Under the pieces are notes generated by a model. The model was not told where the DNA came from, ran no database searches, and saw nothing but the letters and a program-made list of their open reading frames with translations. The position numbers and the translations under genes are program-made. Of a DNA stretch of 64,000 bases, positions 26,593 to 39,004 are shown in pieces. This DNA comes from Nesterenkonia sp. Act20. Lineage in GTDB: Bacteria; Actinomycetota; Actinomycetes; Actinomycetales; Micrococcaceae. The first letter of the stretch is position 1; each line of letters begins with the position of its first letter. The stretch covers positions 930,001-994,000 of the forward strand of contig NZ_JADPQH010000001.1 of NCBI RefSeq assembly GCF_019173455.1, in the 5' to 3' direction.

Positions 26593-27849
26593 ATGCCCGC
26601 GCCCCAGCCCGACTTCGCGCCCAGCGAGGCCACGACGCCGACGCTGCGCGGCGCCGTCGGCCCCGCCTACTTCCCCGTCGCCCTGCTGGCCCGCTTCCCC
26701 TACGCCATGATGGTGGTGGGGGTGCTCACCCTGGTGGTCGCGGCACGGGATTCGCTGACCCTGGGCGGCGTCACCTCCGCGATGGTGGGCCTGGGCACCG
26801 CGATCTTCGGACCGCTGATCGGCGCGGCGGCAGACCGATGGGGTCAGCGCCCGGTGCTGCTGATCGCCGGTCTCGCCAGCAGCCTCTCGCTCTTCGCCCT
26901 GGCCTGGGTGGTCTACAGCCCGCTTGGCACCTGGGCGGTGCTGGTCTCCGCCTTCCTGGTGGGCGCCACTGCACCGCAGGTTCCGCCGATGTCCCGCAGC
27001 CGTCTGGTGGGCGTTATCTTCCGGAAGCTCCCCGCGGCCCGGCAGCAGAAGACGATGAACTCCACGATGGCATATGAATCAGCGGCCGACGAGATCACCT
27101 TCGTCTTCGGTCCCGTGATCGTGGGTCTGCTGGCGGCCACACTGGGCGGAGCGGCGCCGATCATCGGAGCAGCCGTGCTCACGTTAGGCTTCCTGCTCGC
27201 CTTCGCGATGCACCCGACCGCGGACGTCGTGCCCAAGAACACGGCCACCCACCGTGAGCCGGCACCGGTGGGTGAGCTCTTCGCTCCGCGGCTGCTGGTG
27301 CTGCTGGCGGGCGCCCTGGGCATCGGGCTGATCTTCGGCTCCACCCTGACGGTGCTGACCTCCTTCATGGCCGACCTGGGCCTGGCCGAGCGCGCGGGAT
27401 TGGTCTATGGCGCGATGGGCGTGGGATCAGCGATCTTCGCGCTGGCCGCGGCCCTGTTCCCGACCAGCTTCAGCTTGGAGGCACGCTGGCTGAGCTTCGG
27501 CGGGGTGCTGCTGCTGGGCACCATCGGGCTGCAGTTCGCCTCGGTGCTGCCGGTGCTGATCCTGGTGCTGCTGGTGATGGGGGTGGGCATCGGCCCGACA
27601 CTGGTCACCCAGTTCAGCCTGGTGGCCGAGCGAAGCCCCCATGGACGCTCCGCGACAGTGATGTCCATGCTCACCACGGCGATCGTGATCGGGCAGTCCT
27701 CCTCCACGGCGGTCACCGGTTATATCGCCGAGAACTTCGGCACACAGATCTCGGCGATCGTTCCGCTGGTGGCGGCGCTGCTGATCATCCTCGCGGCCGT
27801 GGGCAACGCGCTGGGTGTCAGCAATGCGCGGGACTACTCCCGGGACTGA
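26593..27849 (+). CDS. MFS transporter (probable exporter)
   Basis: 418 aa from the ATG at 26593, which has GGAGG about 10 nt upstream; the open frame reaches back to 26383 but that part is not membrane-like. About twelve hydrophobic helices; the loop between helices 2 and 3 is GAAADRWGQRPVLL, an MFS motif-A variant. Substrate unknown. It diverges from the cst operon with a gap of over 300 bp, which holds the two CstR operators near cstB and nothing else I can support. Confidence 0.88.
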   Translation: MPAPQPDFAPSEATTPTLRGAVGPAYFPVALLARFPYAMMVVGVLTLVVAARDSLTLGGVTSAMVGLGTAIFGPLIGAAADRWGQRPVLLIAGLASSLSLFALAWVVYSPLGTWAVLVSAFLVGATAPQVPPMSRSRLVGVIFRKLPAARQQKTMNSTMAYESAADEITFVFGPVIVGLLAATLGGAAPIIGAAVLTLGFLLAFAMHPTADVVPKNTATHREPAPVGELFAPRLLVLLAGALGIGLIFGSTLTVLTSFMADLGLAERAGLVYGAMGVGSAIFALAAALFPTSFSLEARWLSFGGVLLLGTIGLQFASVLPVLILVLLVMGVGIGPTLVTQFSLVAERSPHGRSATVMSMLTTAIVIGQSSSTAVTGYIAENFGTQISAIVPLVAALLIILAAVGNALGVSNARDYSRD

Positions 27850-28145
27850 TCAGGACCCTCCTGCCCGCGGGGCTCCTCGGCGCGGGGCTGCTCGACACGG
27901 GGCTCCTCGAGAGAGATCTCTGCCGGGTGATGCGCCGGACCGTGATGGTTCAGGTATTCGGTGGTGCGGGTGTCCAAGCTGGGCAGCGCGGAGATTGCGC
28001 TAGCGCCCAATACGGGCCGCAGCACTGAATCCCGCAGCGAAGAACCCGGGCGCCGTCGTCGTAGTGCCAGCACGAGACGGACTGATACTGCCACGAAGAA
28101 CACCAGGCCGAAGCCCAGCACGAGCACCGTCATCACCGTATCCAT
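27834..28145 (-). CDS. Small single-helix membrane protein, unknown
   Basis: 103 aa from the ATG at 28145, preceded by GGAG. One N-terminal membrane helix (about 3-25), a basic stretch RRRRPG, and a polar tail ending in an acidic Glu/Pro/Arg repeat (EEPRVEQPRAEEPRGQ). The tail overlaps the convergent MFS gene by 16 bp. No family recognised; an earlier start at 28244 would add 33 charged residues. Confidence 0.5.
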   Translation of the reverse strand: MDTVMTVLVLGFGLVFFVAVSVRLVLALRRRRPGSSLRDSVLRPVLGASAISALPSLDTRTTEYLNHHGPAHHPAEISLEEPRVEQPRAEEPRGQEGPDQSRE

Positions 28146-28378
28146 GTGCTCCACCCTGCCATGACCACGGTCCTCTTGGACCCCGGTTCCACCCTCGGAT
28201 CTCGGTTCCGGCTTCGGGTCTCGGGTCCACGCGAAGATCTCCATCTATTGAGCAATCTTGGCGAGTTGAAGGACTAGATGGGGCTACGAAATCCCGAAAA
28301 TCGCTCAACAGATGACCACCAGAGTGCGCCCCGGCATCAGCGCAGGGCACCTCCGCCAGCAAACCCATCTGTGCGCAC

Positions 28379-28424
28379 AAAAATGGCCGGTGAAGCTCCC
28401 CCGCAGGGGAACCTCACCGGCCAT
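28379..28424 (-). terminator. Rho-independent terminator of pnp
   Basis: Long hairpin with arms ATGGCCGGTGA and TCACCGGCCAT plus an inner CCCC/GGGG stem; on the minus strand five T follow. About 60 bp after the pnp stop. The stretch from here to 28145 shows no gene. Confidence 0.85.
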
Positions 28425-28484
28425 CATGTGGCGTCAGCCGCTCAGCCGGGGCTGGGCCAGCTGAAGCCGTTCAGCAGGAGCTGA

Positions 28485-30722
28485 TCAGGCGTCGTCGTCC
28501 TCGGTGTTCGAGGAGCCGTCGCCCTCGACCACGGGGGCGAGGCTGAGCTTTCCGCGGTCATCGACCTTGGAGATCTCGACCTGGATGCGCTGGCCGACGC
28601 TGACGACGTCTTCGACGTCATCCACGCGCTTGCCCTCGTTGAGCTTGCGCAACTCGGAGATGTGCAGCAGGCCATCCTTGCCCGGGGTCAGCGAGATGAA
28701 CGCGCCGAACGTGGTCAGCTTGACCACGGTGCCCAGGTACCGCTCGCCGATCTCGGGGACCTGCGGGTTGGCGATCGCGTTGACCGCGGCGCGGGCTGCC
28801 TCAGCAGCTTCGCCGTTGGTCGCGCCGATCAGGACGGTGCCGTCATCTTCGATCGAGATGTCGGTGCCGGTGTCCTCCTGGATCTGGTTGATCATCTTGC
28901 CCTTCGGGCCGATGACCTCGCCGATCTTGTCCACGGGGACCATCACCGAAATGATGCGCGGCGCGAACTCGGACATCTCATCCGGGGTGTCGATGGCAGC
29001 AGCCATGACGCTCAGGATGTGCAGGCGAGCCTCGCGGGCCTGCTTCAGCGCTGCGGAGAGCACCGAAGCCGGGATGCCGTCGAGCTTGGTGTCCAGCTGG
29101 ATGGCTGTGACGAACTCGGAGGTGCCGGCGACCTTGAAGTCCATGTCGCCGAAGGCGTCTTCGGCGCCGAGGATGTCGGTCAGTGCGGCGTAGCGGGTCT
29201 CGCCGTCGACCTGGTCGGAGACCAGACCCATGGCGATGCCTGCCACCGGGGCCTTCAGCGGCACACCGGCGTTGAGCATGGACAGCGTCGAGGCGCAGAC
29301 CGAACCCATCGAGGTGGAGCCGTTGGAGCCCAGGGCCTCAGAGACCTGGCGGATCGCGTAGGGGAACTCCTCGCGGGAGGGCAGCACCGGCACGATGGCG
29401 CGCTCAGCAAGAGCACCATGGCCGATCTCGCGGCGCTTGGGCGAACCCACGCGGCCGGTCTCACCGACCGAATACGGCGGGAAGTTGTAGTTGTGCATGT
29501 ACCGCTTGGTCTTCACCGGCGACAGGCTGTCGATGTTCTGCTCCAGCTTGAGCATGTTCAGCGTGGTGATGCCCATGATCTGGGTCTCGCCGCGCTCGAA
29601 GATGGCCGAGCCGTGGACGCGGGGAAGAACCTCGACCTCGGCGGTGAGCTGACGGATGTCCGTCAGGCCGCGTCCGTCGATGCGGACCTGATCGCGCAGG
29701 ATGCGCTGGCGGATGACCTGCTTGGTCAGCGCGCCGACGGCCTTGGAGACCTCGCCTCCGCGACCTTCGAACTGCTTGCCCTCGCCGGCGAGCTCCTCGC
29801 GGACCTCGGCCTTCAGCTCGGAGTCCGCGGTGTCGCGCTCCTGCTTGTCGGCGATCTGGTAGACCTTGCTCAGACGCTCGGAGGCGGAGGCCTCCACTGC
29901 GGCGAAGACGTCATCCTCGTAGTCCACGAAGGTCGGGACGTCGATGGCCGGCTTGGCGGCGCGTGCAGCCAGGTCAGCCTGTGCATCGCAGAGGACCTTG
30001 ATGAACGGCTTGGCAGCCTCCAGGCCCTCGGCGACGATGTCCTCGGTGGGCGCGGTGCGACCCTGCTCCTTGATGAGCTTCCAGGAGTCATCGGTGGCCT
30101 CGGCCTCGACCATCAGCACGGCGATGTCGCCGTCGACGACTCGACCGGCGACGACCATGTCGAAGACAGCGTCCTCCAGCTGGGAGTGCTTCGGGAAGGC
30201 GACCCACTGGGCGCCCTGACCTTTGTCCACGAGTGCCACACGGACTGCACCGATCGGGCCGGAGAACGGCAGACCGGAGAGCTGGGTGGACATGGAGGCG
30301 CCGTTGATGGCGACCACGTCGTAGAGGTCATCCGGGTTGATCGAGAGGATGGTCTCGACGACCTGGACCTCGTTGCGGATGCCCTTCTTGAAGGCGGGGC
30401 GCAGCGGGCGGTCGATCAGACGGCAGGCCAGGATCGCGTCGGTGGAGGGGCGACCCTCGCGACGGAAGAAGCTGCCGGGGATGCGACCTGCGGCATACAT
30501 GCGCTCTTCGACGTCCACCGTCAGCGGGAAGAAGTCAAAGCCCTCACGGGGGGACTTGCCCACCGTGGTGGCCGAGAGCAGGCTCGTGTCGTCGTCCATG
30601 GTGACCAGGACGGAACCGGCGGCCTGCTTGGCGAGGCGGCCGGTCTCGAAGGAAATCGTGCGTGTACCGAATGAGCCGTTGTCGATGATGGCTTCGGAAG
30701 TGTGAATCTCGGGACCCTGCAT
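28485..30722 (-). CDS. pnp: Polyribonucleotide nucleotidyltransferase
   Basis: 745 aa, full length. Two RNase PH domains (about 10-230 and 330-560), a KH domain ([21 protein letters not shown]) and an S1 domain ([30 protein letters not shown]). Degrades RNA 3' to 5' with phosphate in the cytoplasm. Lies after rpsO on the same strand, the classic order. Its leader contains a long nested inverted repeat (30761-30893) that may serve autoregulation. Confidence 0.98.
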   Translation of the reverse strand: MQGPEIHTSEAIIDNGSFGTRTISFETGRLAKQAAGSVLVTMDDDTSLLSATTVGKSPREGFDFFPLTVDVEERMYAAGRIPGSFFRREGRPSTDAILACRLIDRPLRPAFKKGIRNEVQVVETILSINPDDLYDVVAINGASMSTQLSGLPFSGPIGAVRVALVDKGQGAQWVAFPKHSQLEDAVFDMVVAGRVVDGDIAVLMVEAEATDDSWKLIKEQGRTAPTEDIVAEGLEAAKPFIKVLCDAQADLAARAAKPAIDVPTFVDYEDDVFAAVEASASERLSKVYQIADKQERDTADSELKAEVREELAGEGKQFEGRGGEVSKAVGALTKQVIRQRILRDQVRIDGRGLTDIRQLTAEVEVLPRVHGSAIFERGETQIMGITTLNMLKLEQNIDSLSPVKTKRYMHNYNFPPYSVGETGRVGSPKRREIGHGALAERAIVPVLPSREEFPYAIRQVSEALGSNGSTSMGSVCASTLSMLNAGVPLKAPVAGIAMGLVSDQVDGETRYAALTDILGAEDAFGDMDFKVAGTSEFVTAIQLDTKLDGIPASVLSAALKQAREARLHILSVMAAAIDTPDEMSEFAPRIISVMVPVDKIGEVIGPKGKMINQIQEDTGTDISIEDDGTVLIGATNGEAAEAARAAVNAIANPQVPEIGERYLGTVVKLTTFGAFISLTPGKDGLLHISELRKLNEGKRVDDVEDVVSVGQRIQVEISKVDDRGKLSLAPVVEGDGSSNTEDDDA

Positions 30723-30760
30723 AACAGGTGTCTCCTCTCAGTTGTCGTGCATTACCGGCG

Positions 30761-30893
30761 CGCCAGTGAGAGAGAAGGATCTGCGTACATATGGTCGGTC
30801 TTCGATCGAAGCCCACGGGCCCGGCACGTGCTGTGCCTCCCGGAGGCTACTACCGAGGACCGGAACATATGAGTTCGATCCCTCTCACTGGCG
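30761..30893 (-). promoter_or_regulatory. Long nested hairpin in the pnp leader
   Basis: Four pairs of complementary segments nest inside each other: CGCCAGTGAGAG (30761-30772) with 30882-30893; GGATC (30777-30781) with 30877-30881; CATATG (30788-30793) with 30866-30871; CGGTC (30796-30800) with 30858-30862. Together they fold into one long interrupted stem of about 130 nt ending 38 nt before the pnp start. In E. coli a long leader stem processed by RNase III and PNPase controls pnp; a similar role here is inference. Confidence 0.7.
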
Positions 30894-30925
30894 GGAGCGC
30901 CACCCACTAGTCTCGCATACAAAGC

Positions 30926-30967
30926 AGGCGGCTCCTACGGTCATTAAGACCGTGTAAGGAGCCGCCT
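30926..30967 (-). terminator. Hairpin after rpsO (terminator or processing site)
   Basis: AGGCGGCTCCT and its complement form an 11-bp stem with an inner CGGTC/GACCG pairing; on the minus strand only a short TTT follows. It lies 38 bp after the rpsO stop, so it may end most rpsO transcripts or mark the rpsO-pnp boundary. Confidence 0.6.
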
Positions 30968-31004
30968 GGTTCGTTGCTTGGTGATCAGCGTTTGACGCTG
31001 AAGC

Positions 31005-31274
31005 TCATCGGCGAATTCCGAGACGCTTGATCAGCGAACGGTAGCGCTCGATGTCCGTAGCAGCAAGGTACTTCAGCAGACGACGACGGCGACCCACCAG
31101 GATCATCAGACCGCGACGGGTGTGGTGATCATGCTTGTGCACCTTCAGGTGCTCGGTGAGGTCGGAGATCCGACGCGTCAGAACCGCAACCTGAACCTCG
31201 GGTGAACCTGTGTCACCCTCGGAGGTTGCGTACTCCTTGATGATCTCCTGTTTTACAACGGGATCTAAAGCCAT
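31005..31274 (-). CDS. rpsO: 30S ribosomal protein S15
   Basis: 89 aa, the usual length. Conserved signatures: [29 protein letters not shown] and LIKRLGIRR at the C-terminus. Binds 16S rRNA in the small subunit. AGGAGCT precedes the ATG. Upstream, 31275-31434 is non-coding and probably carries its promoter; pnp follows on the same strand. Confidence 0.98.
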   Translation of the reverse strand: MALDPVVKQEIIKEYATSEGDTGSPEVQVAVLTRRISDLTEHLKVHKHDHHTRRGLMILVGRRRRLLKYLAATDIERYRSLIKRLGIRR

Positions 31275-31434
31275 GGAAGAGCTCCTTCATTGTTGTACCG
31301 CGAACAAGACCGGGCTTTGCCCAGATGGGCCAGGGACCAGTGTCAGCCACCGCGGACTGCAGCATGACGTTGCCGCCTAGGCGACCTTTCTACGATACAG
31401 GAGCCCGACGCGAGGGGCCACCCGAGCTCCCTTT

Positions 31435-31515
31435 CCAGCGTTTTACCACCCGGTGCGTGGATTACCGGCCCGACGGCGGGCCCGGTAAATCACGTAAGCC
31501 CAGGTAAAACGCTGG
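31435..31515. repeat. 75-bp palindromic repeat, copy 1 (with 3-bp outer extension)
   Basis: Core 31438-31512: GCGTTTTACC at one end, GGTAAAACGC at the other, 75 bp apart edge to edge; here the perfect terminal arms reach 13 bp (CCAGCGTTTTACC). Inner arms TTACC/GGTAA give a second stem. The loop (GGCCCGACGGCGGGCCC) is the most diverged of the four. The right part encodes the last residues of the methyltransferase gene. Confidence 0.85.
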
Positions 31516-32344
31516 TGTGGAGGACGGTGAGGTAGGGAAGCTGGACCGGCTTCCCCGGCGGCAGCTCCAGGTGCTCCTCGAGATACCAGTCGAGATTGGC
31601 TCGGCGGCGCTCCCGAGCCGGCTCATCGGCGGAGAGCCAGGAGCTCAGCGTGGTGGAGAGCGTGCGGATCTCCTCCGGAGTGATCGCTCGTTCCCAGCGG
31701 GTCTCCTGCGTGGTCCACCCACCGAAGAACGCCGGGTCCACCGGCGGGGTCCACCCTGGCCGGTAGACGTCCCCGGCGCGCATGATCCGGGTCAGTCGAT
31801 GCACCCAGGGCACGGAGGTGTCCAGGTAGTTCGCCACCACGGCCAGCACTCCCCCGGGCCTCAGGATCCGGCGCACCTCCTGTTGGACCAGCGCGTCATC
31901 GAACCAGTGCCAGGCCTGGGCCGCGACGACGACGTCGCAGCTCGCCTCCCCCAGTCCGGTCGCCTCCGCAGTGGTCCGGTGCACCTGAAGCCGCGGGCTG
32001 ACCTCGTCCTGGCCCCGAGTCTGATCGGGCTCTTGGCTGCGAGCCGCGAGCACCTCGGTCATCGCGATCGAGGGCTCGACTGCATGGACATGGGCTCCGT
32101 GGGCGAGCAGGGCGCGGCTGAGGATCCCGGTGCCGGCGCCGAGGTCGGCCACCACGGGGCGGGTGGGCGCGATCACCAGGATCGAGGCCACCACGTCGCG
32201 CGGATATCGGGGCCGGGCGGCGTCGTAGCGCCAGGCCTCCTGCAGGGAGGTGTCCGTGGAGAAGGAGGCGCCCAGCCGTCGTCGTCGGTCGGGGTCGGTG
32301 ATCAGCGACTGCTGGCCGGGTCGTGGTTTGGGGCGGGAGGGCAC
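31490..32344 (-). CDS. SAM-dependent methyltransferase
   Basis: About 284 aa from a GTG at 32344; the longer frame to 32542 only runs antisense-frame through ribF. Class I methyltransferase: VVADLGAGTGILSRALL (motif I), HAVEPS and VVVAAQAWHWFD. Substrate unknown. It begins 14 bp after the ribF stop, so it may be cotranscribed with truB-ribF. Its last seven codons and stop lie in repeat copy 1, which probably replaced the original 3' end. Confidence 0.82.
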   Translation of the reverse strand: MPSRPKPRPGQQSLITDPDRRRRLGASFSTDTSLQEAWRYDAARPRYPRDVVASILVIAPTRPVVADLGAGTGILSRALLAHGAHVHAVEPSIAMTEVLAARSQEPDQTRGQDEVSPRLQVHRTTAEATGLGEASCDVVVAAQAWHWFDDALVQQEVRRILRPGGVLAVVANYLDTSVPWVHRLTRIMRAGDVYRPGWTPPVDPAFFGGWTTQETRWERAITPEEIRTLSTTLSSWLSADEPARERRRANLDWYLEEHLELPPGKPVQLPYLTVLHTSVLPGLT

Positions 32345-32357
32345 GGCGCGGTCGGCA

Positions 32358-33362
32358 CTAGTCGACGGGGAGTCCGGCGAGGACCTGGCGGGTCTGGACC
32401 ACGTCCTGGTGCATCTGCTCCACCAGCTTCTCCACGCCCTCATAGGCGACCATCCCGCGCAGCCGCTGGACGAACTCCACGCGCACGTGCTGGCCGTACA
32501 GATCGAAGTCCTCGACCAGTTCTTGGGGCCGGTCGATGACATGGGACTCGACCACGCGTTCCAGTCCGTGGAAGGTCGGGTTGGAGCCCACCGAGATCGC
32601 GGCGGGCCAGCGTGCTCCGGCGGCGTCCTCCAGCCACCCGGCGTAGACGCCGTCGGCGGGGATCATGCCCTCGGAGGCGCTGGCCAGGTTGGCCGTGGGG
32701 AAGCCCAGGTCACGGCCGCGGGCCGCACCGTGGACCACCTCGCCGAGCACGGCGTGGGGGCGGCCGAGCACCTCTGCGGCGGCGGCCACATCTCCGGCGT
32801 CGAGAGCCTCGCGCACCCAGGTGGAGGAGCAGCGGCGCGAGGTCTCGGCCACGGTGTGCCCGGAGAGCGCGAAATCATCGACGCCGAGCACGCTGAAGCC
32901 GTAGCGCTCGCCCAGCTCGACCATGGTCTCGAAGTTGCCCGAGTTGCCGCGGCCGAAGCGGACATCGTGGCCGATCACGACCACGGAGACGTTGAGCAGG
33001 TCCACGAAATAGGTCTTCACGAACTCTTCCGCGGTGAGTCCTGCCAGGTCCAGGTTGTAGTGCAGCACGAGCAGCGCATCGATGCCGGACTCGGAGAGTC
33101 GCTGGACCTTCTCTGCGGTGCCGGTGAGCATGACCGGGCAGTCGTCGGGGCGGTGGACCTGCAGCGGGTGCGGGTCGAAGGTGATGGCCACGGCCTGGGT
33201 GTCGGCTTGGCTGTGGGCAGCGGCGACAAGCTGGGAGAGCACCTCCTGGTGACCCAGGTGGACGCCGTCGAAATTGCCGATGGTCACTGCGGTGGGTCCT
33301 AGTCCCTGCGGGACTTCTTCGCGACCGTTCCAGAACTGCACGTCGGAAAGCTTATCGCTCAT
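32358..33362 (-). CDS. ribF: Bifunctional riboflavin kinase/FAD synthetase
   Basis: 334 aa from the ATG at 33362, which overlaps the upstream stop by 4 bp. FAD synthetase domain with VTIGNFDGVHLGHQ (26-39) and a C-terminal riboflavin kinase domain with GRDLGFPTANL. Converts riboflavin to FMN and FAD. In an overlapping chain truB, two membrane proteins, ribF. Confidence 0.96.
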   Translation of the reverse strand: MSDKLSDVQFWNGREEVPQGLGPTAVTIGNFDGVHLGHQEVLSQLVAAAHSQADTQAVAITFDPHPLQVHRPDDCPVMLTGTAEKVQRLSESGIDALLVLHYNLDLAGLTAEEFVKTYFVDLLNVSVVVIGHDVRFGRGNSGNFETMVELGERYGFSVLGVDDFALSGHTVAETSRRCSSTWVREALDAGDVAAAAEVLGRPHAVLGEVVHGAARGRDLGFPTANLASASEGMIPADGVYAGWLEDAAGARWPAAISVGSNPTFHGLERVVESHVIDRPQELVEDFDLYGQHVRVEFVQRLRGMVAYEGVEKLVEQMHQDVVQTRQVLAGLPVD

Positions 33363-33868
33363 GCCTGGGTGCCGCGCGCGGCGGGACGTCCGGGACGATG
33401 GCGCAGCAGCCAGAACAGTCCGATGAAGGGCAGCACCAGCGGCACGAAGGCGTAGCCCTCGCCGAAGTGGGACCACACGGTGGCCTCGTTGAAGAGCTCC
33501 GGCTGCAGGTAGGTCCAGAGTCCGACGCCGAGCACCCCGGTCAACTCCACCAGGACGGCGATCAGCGCGAGGCGCCAGGCGCGCGCTCCGATGCGGGCCA
33601 GGGCCAGCGTGGCGACGATGTACACCGCGGCGGCGAACCCGCTGAGCGAGTAGGCCACTGGGGAGGCGTCGAAGTCGGTGAGGATCTGGTAGAGCGCACG
33701 GGCGAAGGAGGAGACGGCGAAGATGCCGTAGGCGGTGATGATGAGCATGCCGACGCCGCGGTTGCGCGGAGTGGGGGCCTTGCGGCCAGTACGAGCGGGG
33801 GCACCGTCGGTGCGATCGGCATTGGCCCGGCCGTCGTCGGCCGGGGTGCTGCTCAGGTTTCCGCTCAT
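33359..33868 (-). CDS. Four-helix membrane protein between truB and ribF, unknown
   Basis: 169 aa from the ATG at 33868, overlapping the upstream stop by 4 bp. A polar, Arg/Ala-rich N-terminus of about 35 residues, then four membrane helices. No family I can name. Overlaps ribF by 4 bp as well, so it is tightly coupled to the flavin and tRNA-modification genes. Confidence 0.72.
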   Translation of the reverse strand: MSGNLSSTPADDGRANADRTDGAPARTGRKAPTPRNRGVGMLIITAYGIFAVSSFARALYQILTDFDASPVAYSLSGFAAAVYIVATLALARIGARAWRLALIAVLVELTGVLGVGLWTYLQPELFNEATVWSHFGEGYAFVPLVLPFIGLFWLLRHRPGRPAARGTQA

Positions 33869-34230
33869 AGCGCGCTTCCCCACCAGATCTCCTCCAAGCG
33901 GTAGATCATCACGAATACGACGAGCCCGACGAAGCTCATCACCAGGTTGGACCAGCGGGTCTTGTCGATCATGGCCCAGACGAACACTCCCACCGGGAGC
34001 ATCAGTGCAGTGACAATATAGCCCCAGAACTCCCAGGCCTCTCCCGTGATCGAGGCGCCGGTGGCCTGCCGAATTCCGGCGTACACGGCATAGACGATGA
34101 GGTAGAGCTCGATCAGCGCCAGCGAGATGATCGAGGAATCAGCCGGGTGATCGCGCACCGCGGTCATGACCCAGCACACCACGACAGACAGTGCGCAGAC
34201 GAGGGTGCCTATGAGGAACATCACCGTCAT
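33865..34230 (-). CDS. Small four-helix membrane protein, unknown
   Basis: 121 aa, four hydrophobic helices and very short loops. It overlaps truB (4 bp) at its start and the next membrane protein (4 bp) at its stop. The two may form a complex. No family recognised. Confidence 0.72.
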   Translation of the reverse strand: MTVMFLIGTLVCALSVVVCWVMTAVRDHPADSSIISLALIELYLIVYAVYAGIRQATGASITGEAWEFWGYIVTALMLPVGVFVWAMIDKTRWSNLVMSFVGLVVFVMIYRLEEIWWGSAL

Positions 34231-35306
34231 GCAGTGGATTCCTCGGGCTGTGTCGGGGTCTCGGCGGGGGCGGTTGTGGACGGCGCGGGCAGGGCTGAGG
34301 TCTCAGCCGCGACCGGGGCGGTGGCGGGGGCGGTGGCGGGGGCGAAGACCAGTTCCGGCTTGGCCTGGTAGTCACTGGACTCTGCCGCGTCGGCGGCATC
34401 CGGTGACGCCGACGCCCCCTTCTTGGCCGGGACGTCGCGCAGCAGGGCCACTAGATCACCCTCGGGGCTGAAGGCGGCCGTGAGCTGGGGGTCCTCCCCT
34501 GTGCCGGAGGCCGTCACGCGCCGGCCGAAGCCGAGGTTGGCGGTCTCCTCAGCGGTGAGCTCGCGCGCGGGAAAGAGCTGAGCAGCGGCCTCGGCCAAGC
34601 CGATATAGCCGAAGTCCTCGCCGAGCTGTTCCAGGGTGAGGGTCTGGTCGATGCTGTAGGGACCCACCGCGGTGCGGCGCAGCGCGGTGAGATGACCGCC
34701 GACCTCAAGCGCCTCGCCCAGGTCTCGGGCCAGCGCGCGGACGTAGGTTCCGGAGGAGACCCGGACCTCGATGTCCACATCGATGAGCTTGCCGCCCTCG
34801 ATCCGGCGGATGTCGAGGACCTCGAAGGCATGCACGGTGATGGCGCGCGAGTTGAGCTCCACGTCTTCGCCGGCTCGGGCCCGGTCATAGGCGCGCCGAC
34901 CGTCGACCTTGATCGCGGAGACCGTGGACGGCACCTGCTGGATCTCACCGGTGAGCCGGGCCACTTCGGTATGGATGTCCTCCGCGCCCACCGCATTGGC
35001 GAACCTGGTCTGGAGGACCTCACCCTCGGCGTCGTCGGTGGTGGTGGACTGGCCCAGCCGCATGGTGGCGGTGTAGGTCTTGTCCACTCCGACGATGTGG
35101 GTGAGCAGCCGCGTGGCGCGGTTGATCCCGACGACCAGGACGCCGGTGGCCATCGGGTCCAGAGTCCCCGCGTGGCCGACCTTGCGCGTGCCCGCGAGTT
35201 TGCGGAGGCGACCGACCACGTCATGGCTGGTCCAGCCCGCGGGCTTGTCCACCAGGACGAGGCCGGAGCCGACCTCCAGCTCCTCGGGCTTCTGCTTCTT
35301 ACCCAT
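34227..35306 (-). CDS. truB: tRNA pseudouridine-55 synthase
   Basis: 359 aa. LVLVDKPAGWTSHDVV and the catalytic loop GHAGTLDPMATG with Asp50. Makes pseudouridine 55 in the T-loop of tRNAs. After about residue 290 there is a long Ala/Pro/Thr-rich tail (repeated PATAPATAP) of about 65 residues that most TruB proteins lack. Seven bases after rbfA. Confidence 0.96.
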   Translation of the reverse strand: MGKKQKPEELEVGSGLVLVDKPAGWTSHDVVGRLRKLAGTRKVGHAGTLDPMATGVLVVGINRATRLLTHIVGVDKTYTATMRLGQSTTTDDAEGEVLQTRFANAVGAEDIHTEVARLTGEIQQVPSTVSAIKVDGRRAYDRARAGEDVELNSRAITVHAFEVLDIRRIEGGKLIDVDIEVRVSSGTYVRALARDLGEALEVGGHLTALRRTAVGPYSIDQTLTLEQLGEDFGYIGLAEAAAQLFPARELTAEETANLGFGRRVTASGTGEDPQLTAAFSPEGDLVALLRDVPAKKGASASPDAADAAESSDYQAKPELVFAPATAPATAPVAAETSALPAPSTTAPAETPTQPEESTA

Positions 35307-35312
35307 GAACGC

Positions 35313-35813
35313 TCAGTTGGCCTCGGAGGAGCTGCGGCTGCCGGACCCGTCGGCGGCGGATTCGGCGTCGTCCTCGGAGGACTCGTCCTCCTCGACCTGC
35401 CAGCGGTAGGGCTTCTCCTCGGAGGCAGGCTGGGCGTCCTTGCGGAGTGCGGCGACGTGCTCGTCCTGCTCCCGGGCCTTGCGCAGCAGATCTTCCATAT
35501 GCGCGGCCGATTCGGGGATCTCGTCGGCGACGAACTCGAGGGTGGGGGTCAGCCGGATGTTGAGGTTTTTGCCGAGCTCGTGGCGCAGCACGCCCTGGTT
35601 GGCTGCCAGGACCGCTTCGGCGCCGGCGCGGGAATCCTCATCCGGGGCCATCACGGTGTAGTACACCGTGGAGTGCTGGAGATCGTTGGTCACGCGGGCG
35701 TCGGTGACGGTGATGAGCTCGGCGCGCTCATCCTTGACCCGGCGACGAAGCGCCTCGGCCACGATCACCTTGATGCGCTGCGCCAGTCGGGCGGCGCGTG
35801 CTGGATCTGCCAT
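35313..35813 (-). CDS. rbfA: 30S ribosome-binding factor A
   Basis: 166 aa. KH-like fold with RLAQRIKVIVAEALRRRVKDER and the downstream VYYTVM strand. Helps late 30S subunit maturation. The last 40 residues are an acidic Ser/Glu/Asp tail typical of actinobacteria. Between infB and truB, the usual order. Confidence 0.95.
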   Translation of the reverse strand: MADPARAARLAQRIKVIVAEALRRRVKDERAELITVTDARVTNDLQHSTVYYTVMAPDEDSRAGAEAVLAANQGVLRHELGKNLNIRLTPTLEFVADEIPESAAHMEDLLRKAREQDEHVAALRKDAQPASEEKPYRWQVEEDESSEDDAESAADGSGSRSSSEAN

Positions 35814-35884
35814 GGGGTGGTCCTTTCAAGAATTCTGTGTCTCAGCCTAGACCCGGTGCGGGACTCGGCGGAGCATGGAGTGCT

Positions 35885-35930
35885 GACAGGTCCGGGGACC
35901 CCGCCGTGTGGCAGAGTCCCCGGAACTGTC
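35885..35930 (-). promoter_or_regulatory. Hairpin between infB and rbfA
   Basis: GACAG-G-TCCGGGGAC pairs with GTCCCCGGA-A-CTGTC: two stems of 5 and 9 bp with one bulge. No T-run follows on the minus strand, so it is more likely an RNA processing or attenuation element than a full terminator. Confidence 0.5.
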
Positions 35931-35953
35931 GCCGGACGAACCGGCAGGCCTGG

Positions 35954-38791
<2,838 letters not shown>

Positions 38792-39004
38792 ATTTCTCCT
38801 TGTCTGGCCCACGCTTCCCCGCCGGCACCAGCGGGGCTGATGTCAGCGGTTCATCGGCGAAGGCCGTTTGAACTTCTCTGAAACCGTGACGGAGTTGCTC
38901 TGAAAAGTCATCGCGGCGAACTCATGCGTCGGTGTTCATCGGGGATCCATCTCTCTGAACCCTCTTTCTGGCCTCAGCCGCTGTGATCTGCACCGAGGTG
39001 CTTC

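Noticed and set aside
28662-30674. 670-codon plus-strand open frame
   Set aside because: Antisense to pnp, which is certain.
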